Shown: in pieces, positions 6,881 to 10,873 of the stretch
Position numbering within the stretch: the stretch's first letter is position 1
How the letters are laid out: each line of letters starts with the position of its first letter
Made by a program: the position numbers and the translations under genes
The notes under the pieces: model-generated
The model's database searches: none
What the model was told of the DNA's origin: nothing
The model's input: only the letters and a program-made list of their open reading frames with translations
Source: Oribacterium sp. UBA3737
GTDB lineage: Bacteria; Bacillota_A; Clostridia; Lachnospirales; Lachnospiraceae
Reading direction: 5' to 3'
DNA length: 10,873 nt
NCBI GenBank assembly: GCA_002371295.1
Contig: DFGZ01000159.1
Span: 1-10,873 of the forward strand

Positions 6881-7297
6881 TTGAAAAGATTGACGAAACA
6901 GCTAGACAGAAGAGGTTTTACGCTTGCTGAGTTACTTATCGTAGTTGCTATCATCGGTGTACTGGTGGCTATTTCAATACCTGTCTTTACAGCACAGCTT
7001 AAGAAAGCGAGACTTGCAACAAATCAGGCTAACGCCAGAGCCGCATACGCGGCAGCATTGGCAGAGGGACTTACAGGCAATGATCTGGATGCCACTCCAT
7101 CGTACAAGTATGATGTTTCAACAGGCGCATGTGAGAAGAAGGCTGTCGCAGGAACGGCAGTTCCTGATACTCCTCATGAGTGGAATACTACCGATAACAA
7201 GTATTCGGCTGTATGTGATAAAGTTGCTACAGTATGGTATGTATCATTCGCTGTTGGAGGTGCTGCATCATACAGTGGTGAGTTTCCCACAACATAA
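6881..7297 (+). CDS. Type IV prepilin 1 (class III leader, two cysteines)
   Basis: 138 aa. The TTG start at 6881 follows a perfect AGGAGG (6871-6876) by 4 nt. The leader MKRLTKQLDRRG is cut after Gly12 by a prepilin peptidase to give mature Phe1 and Glu5 (F13, E17). The hydrophobic assembly helix covers about 13-37 (FTLAELLIVVAIIGVLVAIS). The mature protein is about 126 aa, short for a major pilin but usual in Clostridia. Cys84 and Cys112 could form a disulfide in the globular head. The first ~140 bp are about 85% identical to the start of the next gene by hand count, after which they diverge. It sits in the pilC transcription unit ahead of a close paralogue, so either may be the major subunit. 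Confidence 0.93.
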   Translation: MKRLTKQLDRRGFTLAELLIVVAIIGVLVAISIPVFTAQLKKARLATNQANARAAYAAALAEGLTGNDLDATPSYKYDVSTGACEKKAVAGTAVPDTPHEWNTTDNKYSAVCDKVATVWYVSFAVGGAASYSGEFPTT

Positions 7298-7336
7298 GAT
7301 GTTTTTACTGAGTGTTGATTAAGTTTAATTTGAAAT

Positions 7337-7349
7337 ACCGCCAAGCGGT
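7337..7349 (+). promoter_or_regulatory. Short hairpin between prepilins 1 and 2
   Basis: ACCGC (7337-7341) pairs with GCGGT (7345-7349) around CAA. No U-tract follows, so it is not a terminator; it could be an mRNA processing or stability element just before the AAAGGAGG ribosome site (7356-7363). Confidence 0.3.
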
Positions 7350-7369
7350 TAGTATAAAGGAGGATTATC

Positions 7370-7759
7370 ATGCTTAAGAAAATGAATAAAAAAGGTTTTA
7401 CACTTGCTGAGCTACTTATCGTAGTTGCTATCATCGGTGTACTCGTAGCGATTTCAATTCCGATTTTTACAGCACAGTTACAGAAGGCAAGATTTGCGAC
7501 TAATCAGGCTAATGCCAGAGCGGCATATGCAGCTGCGGTTGCTGCATATTTGGAAGATGATACAGTGACTGGCGGTAATTATGAAGTATCAAGCGGAAAG
7601 TTCACTAAAGGAGCTGCTGAAACAGGTACCTTATCTATGAATATTCTGCCCGGTCAATGGGATTTATCTACTACAGCTGCATTAGGCAATACAGTTTACA
7701 AAGATAATATAGGAATCACAATGAGCAATGGTGAGGTTACTAAATTTGATCTGAAATAA
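7370..7759 (+). CDS. Type IV prepilin 2 (class III leader, no cysteine)
   Basis: 129 aa from ATG 7370, 6 nt after a near-perfect AAAGGAGG. The leader MLKKMNKKG ends at Gly9; mature Phe1 is F10 and Glu5 is E14. The hydrophobic helix FTLAELLIVVAIIGVLVAIS is identical to that of prepilin 1, and homology continues through NQANARAAYAAA before the C-terminal heads diverge. The head is rich in Thr, Gly and small residues and has no cysteine, unlike its neighbour. It is the last gene before the strong terminator at 7769. The compact mature protein (about 120 aa) and strong ribosome site are compatible with a highly made subunit, but sequence alone cannot say which pilin is major. Confidence 0.93.
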   Translation: MLKKMNKKGFTLAELLIVVAIIGVLVAISIPIFTAQLQKARFATNQANARAAYAAAVAAYLEDDTVTGGNYEVSSGKFTKGAAETGTLSMNILPGQWDLSTTAALGNTVYKDNIGITMSNGEVTKFDLK

Positions 7760-7768
7760 CAGCTTTTT

Positions 7769-7803
7769 TCTAAACCCTCCTTAACTGGAGGGTTTAGATT
7801 TTG
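7769..7803 (+). terminator. Strong intrinsic terminator after prepilin 2
   Basis: A perfect 12-bp stem, TCTAAACCCTCC (7769-7780) with GGAGGGTTTAGA (7787-7798), closes a 6-nt loop and is followed by TTTTG. It ends the pilC-prepilin 1-prepilin 2 unit. Confidence 0.92.
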
Positions 7804-7838
7804 TTGGTAAGATTTATATCATGGAAGAAATCGTATTT

Positions 7839-7866
7839 TTGCATTAAAATTTAAAGTTTATATGAC
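7839..7866 (+). promoter_or_regulatory. Weak candidate promoter for prepilin 3
   Basis: TTGCAT (7839-7844) and TATGAC (7861-7866) are 16 bp apart. A promoter is expected here because a strong terminator precedes the gene, but both boxes are imperfect and other A/T-rich combinations are possible. Confidence 0.25.
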
Positions 7867-7941
7867 GAGTGATTAAGAACAGAATACTAAATATTCCTGA
7901 ATTAATAATATTAAATTCAGTTGAAGTGGATGGTGATTGGA

Positions 7942-8553
7942 ATGAATGGTGACAGGTTTTTGAAAAAAAGAGGTTTTACTATAGCTGAACTTCTGATCAT
8001 AGCTGCTATAGTTGGCTTTCTTGTTGCCGTCTCCATTCCGTTGTTTACCGCTCAACTTGAAAAAACCAGAGAAACGGCTGACATACATACTATGCGTGCG
8101 GCAGCATCTCTCGGACAACAGTTCTATTATGAGGGAGTTACAAATAAAGAGTCTGCTGAAAAAGCCGGTATGCAGTGGTGGAGCGGTAGTAATACAAGTA
8201 AAAGCAATGCTTTCGCAATCTATATTCCGGATAAAGGTGCGTTCTCTGATAAAGACTATAATGACTCGATCGATGCAGGACTTAAAGCCTATGGTAAAGG
8301 GACTAAATTCGATGGAGGAAAGGATCTGATGAGAGAAGGTAATCTGAGGGTTTATGATCCGACTCTGGATTACACAAATGCTGTGGTTCAGGTTTCTATA
8401 TTTCCAAATGGTGACGATAAAAGAGTAGAAGTTGCCTGGAAAAAACTGCAGAAAGGTAATGGGAGACCATTTATCGGAAACGGTCAAAAAGGAAAGGACG
8501 GTTATACTTACCAAGAAGAGAATTATCCCCGAATGGTGATTAAACTCAACTGA
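7942..8553 (+). CDS. Type IV prepilin 3 (long pilin-like protein, YGKGTK-DGG / DYTNAVV family)
   Basis: 203 aa from ATG 7942, chosen because GGTGA (7932-7936) lies 5 nt upstream and it gives a normal short leader, MNGDRFLKKRG. The frame extends to a TTG at 7921 and an ATG at 7930, which would add up to seven residues. Cleavage after Gly11 yields mature Phe1 (F12) and Glu5 (E16). The assembly helix is FTIAELLIIAAIVGFLVAVS. The head has no cysteine but shares ordered motifs with prepilin 4: TRET, MRAAAS, QFYYEGV, a Trp-Gly region, YGKGTK-DGG, YDPTLDYTNAVV-VSI and V-V-WK. The mature protein (about 190 aa) is larger than prepilins 1 and 2. It could be a minor or tip pilin, or an alternative major subunit. 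It lies between two terminators, so it is probably transcribed alone. Confidence 0.9.
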   Translation: MNGDRFLKKRGFTIAELLIIAAIVGFLVAVSIPLFTAQLEKTRETADIHTMRAAASLGQQFYYEGVTNKESAEKAGMQWWSGSNTSKSNAFAIYIPDKGAFSDKDYNDSIDAGLKAYGKGTKFDGGKDLMREGNLRVYDPTLDYTNAVVQVSIFPNGDDKRVEVAWKKLQKGNGRPFIGNGQKGKDGYTYQEENYPRMVIKLN

Positions 8554-8637
8554 CAGGACTATTTTCTACAACATTACCATAAAGCACGGTTCATAGGACG
8601 TATCTACATCGGTAGAGATTCAGATATGAGCTTTTCA

Positions 8638-8686
8638 TTAAAAAGGACTTCTGTGGATATGATTTTTTCGTAGGAGTCCTTTTTAA
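8638..8686 (+). terminator. Intrinsic terminator after prepilin 3 (probably bidirectional)
   Basis: TTAAAAAGGACT (8638-8649) pairs perfectly with AGTCCTTTTTAA (8675-8686). The stem continues with G-U-containing pairs to about 8657/8667, giving nearly 20 bp around a 9-nt loop. The A-tract and T-tract at the two ends suit termination in either direction. Confidence 0.8.
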
Positions 8687-8710
8687 GGTAAAGGATTACC
8701 GAGGGGGTAT

Positions 8711-9298
8711 ATGATGAAAGCCAGGATAAAAAAAGGATTTACTATGGCGGAGCTTCTTATAGTTGTTGCCATTGTGGGAGTGCTTGTAGCCATTTCCATT
8801 CCTATTTTTAATAAGCATATAGAAAAGACCAGAGAAACATATGATATCGCGACTATGCGTCAGGCGGCTTCGGCTGCTATAGATCTGTACTATGCGGGAA
8901 TAAATGATCAAGCCAGTGCGAATGCGGTTGGCTTGAACTGGGACAGTGGCGGCAATGAACCCGGTACCAATGCTTACGGAGCCTATGATCCTAAAACAGG
9001 GAGATTTTACAAGAGCAGAGGTGATCTTCCTGAATCATCCAGGAAATACGGCAAGGGAACCAAAACGGACGGAGGTATGACTTTTGTAAGGGGAAATGCC
9101 AACGGGGCCTATAATCCTACCCTGGATTATACCAACGCTGTAGTCATGGTTTCTATTTACTGTAAGGCCAGCCGACCTCATGTGGATGTTTATTGGAAAG
9201 ATAATAACTATCCTGGGCAGCTAGGGAAAGATAAATATGTAGGCGAGAATGAAGGAACCAATATTCCGAAATATTGCATGAGGATATACTTTAATTAA
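8711..9298 (+). CDS. Type IV prepilin 4 (paralogue of prepilin 3, two cysteines)
   Basis: 195 aa from ATG 8711; the adjacent ATG at 8714 is better spaced (6 nt) from GAGGGGG (8701-8707) and may be the true start, giving the leader MKARIKKG. Prepilin peptidase cleavage after Gly9 gives mature Phe1 (F10) and Glu5 (E14). The assembly helix is FTMAELLIVVAIVGVLVAIS. The head matches prepilin 3 in YGKGTK-DGG, YNPTLDYTNAVV-VSI and V-V-WK but differs elsewhere. Cys151 and Cys189 bracket the C-terminal 40 residues, resembling the disulfide-closed D-region of classical type IV pilins; that pairing is inferred. It is preceded and followed by terminators, so it may be an independent unit or depend on read-through. 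It is a possible minor or adhesive pilin. Confidence 0.92.
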   Translation: MMKARIKKGFTMAELLIVVAIVGVLVAISIPIFNKHIEKTRETYDIATMRQAASAAIDLYYAGINDQASANAVGLNWDSGGNEPGTNAYGAYDPKTGRFYKSRGDLPESSRKYGKGTKTDGGMTFVRGNANGAYNPTLDYTNAVVMVSIYCKASRPHVDVYWKDNNYPGQLGKDKYVGENEGTNIPKYCMRIYFN

Positions 9299-9376
9299 AA
9301 AAATGGAGATTGGCCTGAGGCAAAAGATGATATTGTACCGGCTTAAATGACCGATGTTAAAAAGGATTTTGACGAT

Positions 9377-9434
9377 AAATTGTCTGATATTATTTGCAGT
9401 ATTACTGCTATAATAATATTGGGCAATTTTTTTT
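9377..9434 (+). terminator. Very strong intrinsic terminator after prepilin 4
   Basis: An 18-bp uninterrupted stem (9377-9394 with 9412-9429, including three G-U pairs) continues past a small internal loop into GCAGT/ACTGC with an ATT triloop. A run of eight T (9427-9434) follows. It ends only 24 nt before the next start codon. Confidence 0.9.
9406..9414 (+). promoter_or_regulatory. Extended -10 promoter inside the terminator, for the repeat-protein gene
   Basis: TGC-TATAAT (9406-9414) is a perfect extended -10 element with no good -35 (GATATT at 17 bp). Transcription would start near 9421, giving a UTR of about 38 nt that carries AGGGGTGA (9445-9452). It lies in the 3' half of the upstream terminator hairpin. 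Confidence 0.5.
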
Positions 9435-9458
9435 GACTAGAAACAGGGGTGAGCGGAT

Positions 9459-10202
9459 ATGACATTAAAAAAAATAGTCAAAACTTGTGCGATTATGGGA
9501 GCTGTGACACTGATCTCAGCATTTGCGACTTTTGGAGAAGGCTGGGATGATTCCAGCGGAAGCTGGCAATGGATAAAAGATGACGGAACACCGGCAGTGG
9601 ATACCTGGAAATCGGCTAACGGTTACTGGTTCTATCTGGATTCCAACGGAATTATAGCGAGAAATAAGCTCATCATCGAAACCACCGAAAATGGTACGAA
9701 CTATTATTATGTTGATTCCAACGGAAAGCTTCTGAGGGATTCCTGGAAGGCTGTGGCTATCGATCCTGCGGAAAGAAAGGATTACAGAGCCCAGTACTGG
9801 TGGTATTATTTCGGAGATGACGGTAAAGCCTATAAGTCTAACGGCGGACCTTTGACAGACGATCAGATAAAGACTATTGAAGGTAAGAAGTATGCCTTTG
9901 ACAAATATGGTCATATGCTGTACGGCTGGGTGGACAGCAGCAGGGTGAAAATCCAGGATTACGACGACAGTGCCTGGAGGTATTCTGATTACTTCTTTGG
10001 AGACTGGGATGACGGTCATGCTGAGGAGGGCTGGAAGCAGATGAGAGTGTATGTGCCGGCGGATGAGGTCTATAAGGACTACTGGTTCTACTTTGATTCC
10101 AACGGAAAGAAAGCCAAGGCTGAGAGGAAGGTAATAGACAATTACAATTACTACTTTGACAGTGACGGTCATATGTCAAAGAGCTGGGCTGTTACCAAGT
10201 GA
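9459..10202 (+). CDS. Secreted cell-wall/choline-binding-type repeat protein
   Basis: 247 aa. ATG 9459 follows AGGGGTGA by 6 nt. Residues 1-24 form a signal peptide (KKIVKTCAIMGAVTLISAFA), so the protein is exported. The rest is about seven aromatic-rich repeats of the cell-wall-binding (CW_binding_1 / glucan-binding) type, for example GYWFYLDSNGIIA, YYYVDSNGKLLRDSW, WWYYFGDDGKAY, KKYAFDKYGHMLYGW, DYWFYFDSNGKKA and NYYFDSDGHMSKSW. These repeats fold as beta-hairpins that bind choline or glycans on the cell surface. No catalytic domain or sortase signal is attached. The gene directly follows the pilin cluster but has its own promoter. A role in anchoring or in pilus-associated surface binding is possible; a simple wall-bound protein is the conservative reading. 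Confidence 0.88.
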   Translation: MTLKKIVKTCAIMGAVTLISAFATFGEGWDDSSGSWQWIKDDGTPAVDTWKSANGYWFYLDSNGIIARNKLIIETTENGTNYYYVDSNGKLLRDSWKAVAIDPAERKDYRAQYWWYYFGDDGKAYKSNGGPLTDDQIKTIEGKKYAFDKYGHMLYGWVDSSRVKIQDYDDSAWRYSDYFFGDWDDGHAEEGWKQMRVYVPADEVYKDYWFYFDSNGKKAKAERKVIDNYNYYFDSDGHMSKSWAVTK

Positions 10203-10319
10203 TGCCATGAGAAGGCAGATTCGCCCAATCGGATTTCTGTGGAAATGACAGATTCTTTCAAAACCGCTTGAAATGCTGTAACGGACCAAAACAAAAAATG
10301 AATAACAGCTTTCGAAAGT
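10203..10319 (+). other. Gene-free DNA after the repeat protein
   Basis: Start of the 605-bp gene-free stretch before the aldolase gene. No coding frame or clear signal is seen here except the palindrome CTTTCGAAAG (10309-10318) immediately before the terminator. The rest of the stretch is covered by the separate entries between 10320 and 10750. Confidence 0.5.
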
Positions 10320-10364
10320 AAAAGGATCGATTTTCTGATGATGTGTCAGGGAATCGGTCCTTTT
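10320..10364 (+). terminator. Intrinsic terminator after the repeat-protein gene
   Basis: AAAAGGATCGATT (10320-10332) pairs with AATCGGTCCTTTT (10352-10364), 13 bp with one G-U pair. The loop contains a further CTGA/TCAG stem (10335-10338 with 10346-10349). The A and T runs at the ends suit a terminator, possibly working in both directions, although the T-tract is short. Confidence 0.7.
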
Positions 10365-10379
10365 CAGTGCCATAAAAGT

Positions 10380-10479
10380 GTAGTTGGCAGAGAGTAATTG
10401 ATATGCTCCCCCCAAGTGGGCCGATGAAATATAAAACCTACTAGAGAGGTGAGCATATCAAATCACCTCTGCCATCTAC
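10380..10479. repeat. Imperfect ~29-bp inverted repeat element (possible MITE, IS end or structured RNA)
   Basis: Arms 10380-10408 and 10451-10479 are complementary at 24 of 29 positions, with uninterrupted blocks GATATGCTC/GAGCATATC (9 bp), TGGCAGAG/CTCTGCCA (8 bp) and GTAG/CTAC (4 bp). The 42-bp centre contains CCCA-AG-TGGG. The right arm can instead form its own perfect hairpin, AGAGGTGA (10445-10452) with TCACCTCT (10463-10470). No transposase gene and no obvious target duplication are visible. It may be a remnant of an insertion sequence end, a small non-autonomous element or a folded RNA. Confidence 0.6.
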
Positions 10480-10508
10480 GCCTATATTTTTGAGCAGATT
10501 ATTGCAAT

Positions 10509-10525
10509 TTTGCGCAAACGTTTGC
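10509..10525 (+). promoter_or_regulatory. LacI/PurR-type palindromic operator
   Basis: GCAAACGTTTGC (10514-10525) is a perfect 12-bp palindrome with the central CG typical of LacI-family operators. It overlaps a second palindrome TTTGCGCAAA (10509-10518). It lies about 150-190 bp upstream of the promoter at 10672. The regulator is not in the window. Confidence 0.55.
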
Positions 10526-10629
10526 TGTAGACGCATACGATGAAAAATGCTAAAGAGGCTCAAATAGATAAAAATATGCACAATTAAAGCATTGTTAAAC
10601 AGGCTATAGCGCACAAAAGATACAATTTA

Positions 10630-10688
10630 TTGCAAAGACTATGCAACAAATTGCAGACATTTGCAGAAATATTGCGCAAATAATTTGC
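10630..10688 (+). repeat. Helically phased TTGC array upstream of the aldolase promoter
   Basis: The motif (T/A)TGC, mostly TTGCA, recurs with its G at 10632, 10643, 10653, 10663, 10674 and 10687: steps of 11, 10, 10, 11 and 13 bp. The fifth copy overlaps the proposed -35 box. Near one-turn spacing puts the first five copies on one face of the helix, as expected for cooperative binding of a regulator. The protein involved is unknown. Confidence 0.5.
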
Positions 10689-10700
10689 GGGTGCTATAAA
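10672..10700 (+). promoter_or_regulatory. Promoter for the aldolase gene
   Basis: TTGCGC (10672-10677) and TATAAA (10695-10700) are 17 bp apart, and TGC immediately before TATAAA provides an extended -10. The start site would be near 10707, giving a leader of about 100 nt. Confidence 0.55.
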
Positions 10701-10730
10701 TATGACATAACAAATACAAACGATTGCAAA

Positions 10731-10750
10731 GGAAGAAGGGCGCCTCTTCC
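10731..10750 (+). promoter_or_regulatory. Leader hairpin before the aldolase gene
   Basis: GGAAGA (10731-10736) pairs with TCTTCC (10745-10750) around an 8-nt GC-rich loop, about 58 nt before the start codon. No U-tract follows; it is probably a 5' stabilising or regulatory stem. Confidence 0.3.
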
Positions 10751-10807
10751 GGAGCGATAATGAATCAATTTAAAATCATAATTCTTATTTAAAAAGGAGA
10801 TAATATC

Positions 10808-10873
10808 ATGGCAAAGGTTAAAAATTTCAAGACAATATTCCCGGCAGTTTCAGTTCCACTTAACGATGACTAC
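10808..10873 (+). CDS. DapA/NanA-family aldolase (dihydrodipicolinate synthase-like), N-terminal fragment
   Basis: Only the first 22 codons are inside the window: MAKVKNFKTIFPAVSVPLND and two more residues. The pattern 'F-K-IFPAV-VPL--D' is the usual beginning of the DHDPS/N-acetylneuraminate lyase family, class I Schiff-base aldolases that cleave or form a pyruvate-derived product. ATG 10808 follows AAGGAGA (10794-10800) by 7 nt. A LacI-type operator and a phased motif array upstream suggest substrate-controlled expression, which fits a catabolic member (sialic acid, sugar acid or similar) better than housekeeping lysine synthesis. That is inference, and the catalytic Tyr and Lys lie beyond the window. 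Family call is moderate because so little sequence is available. Confidence 0.6.
   Translation, partial: MAKVKNFKTIFPAVSVPLNDDY

Noticed and set aside
7921..7941. TTG 7921 or ATG 7930 as the prepilin 3 start
   Set aside because: They give a longer leader with weaker ribosome sites than ATG 7942, although they cannot be ruled out.
9516..10172. 218-aa reverse-strand frame opposite the repeat protein
   Set aside because: The forward frame has a signal peptide, a good ribosome site and regular aromatic repeats; the reverse frame is an artefact of the repeats.
10176..10415. 79-aa reverse-strand frame across the inverted repeat and terminator
   Set aside because: It starts with TTG without a ribosome site, runs through two hairpins and antisense to the repeat-protein end, and has no recognisable domain.
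10514..10525. CcpA cre site
   Set aside because: GCAAACGTTTGC lacks the usual TG...CA ends of a cre site and fits a LacI/PurR-type palindrome better, though CcpA binding cannot be excluded.
10630..10688. CRISPR array or replication iterons
   Set aside because: The repeat unit is only 4-6 bp with a 10-11 bp period, with no 20-40 bp repeats or unique spacers and no replication gene nearby.

Overview
The window looks like the chromosome of a low-to-mid GC Gram-positive anaerobe of the class Clostridia, most likely a Lachnospiraceae member (Butyrivibrio/Lachnospira/Roseburia-like). This is inferred from a class B sortase, a secretin-free type IV pilus (T4P) cluster with clostridial-style pilins, a TraX homologue, an aromatic cell-wall-binding repeat protein, strong AGGAGG-type ribosome sites, TTG starts and several A/T-flanked intrinsic terminators. 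No gene outside the Firmicutes pattern was seen.

Layout, left to right, all genes on the + strand. (1) 2-277: the C-terminal part of a class B sortase running off the left edge. (2) 278-1585: two small genes of unrecognised function (531-734 and 873-1331) that share one homologous domain with the signature SSWQGK. They are separated by structured intergenic DNA. A promoter and a candidate H-type pseudoknot leader lie just before pilB. (3) 1586-5228: pilB (assembly ATPase with a two-block MshEN c-di-GMP-binding N-terminus), a traX-like membrane acetyltransferase gene, and pilT (retraction ATPase), closely spaced and probably one operon. (4) 5229-5575: a gene-free gap with a good promoter. (5) 5576-7803: pilC (inner-membrane platform) followed by two short, closely related prepilin genes, closed by a strong terminator. 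(6) 7942-9434: two longer prepilin genes, paralogous to each other and each followed by its own terminator. (7) 9459-10202: a secreted cell-wall/choline-binding-type repeat protein whose extended -10 promoter lies inside the preceding terminator hairpin. (8) 10203-10807: a gene-free stretch with a terminator, a ~100-bp imperfect inverted-repeat element, a LacI-type palindromic operator, and an array of TTGC motifs at one-helical-turn spacing leading into a promoter. (9) 10808-10873: the first 22 codons of a DapA/NanA-family aldolase.

Together, regions 3-6 encode most of a T4P machine: extension motor, retraction motor, platform and four class III-leader pilins. No prepilin peptidase (PilD) and no pilM/N/O-type alignment genes are in the window, so they must be encoded elsewhere. 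The most notable points are the c-di-GMP-responsive form of PilB, the TraX-like protein embedded between the two pilus motors, the two prepilin pairs in which one member has two cysteines and the other none, the pseudoknot leader upstream of pilB, and the phased repeat array upstream of the aldolase gene.
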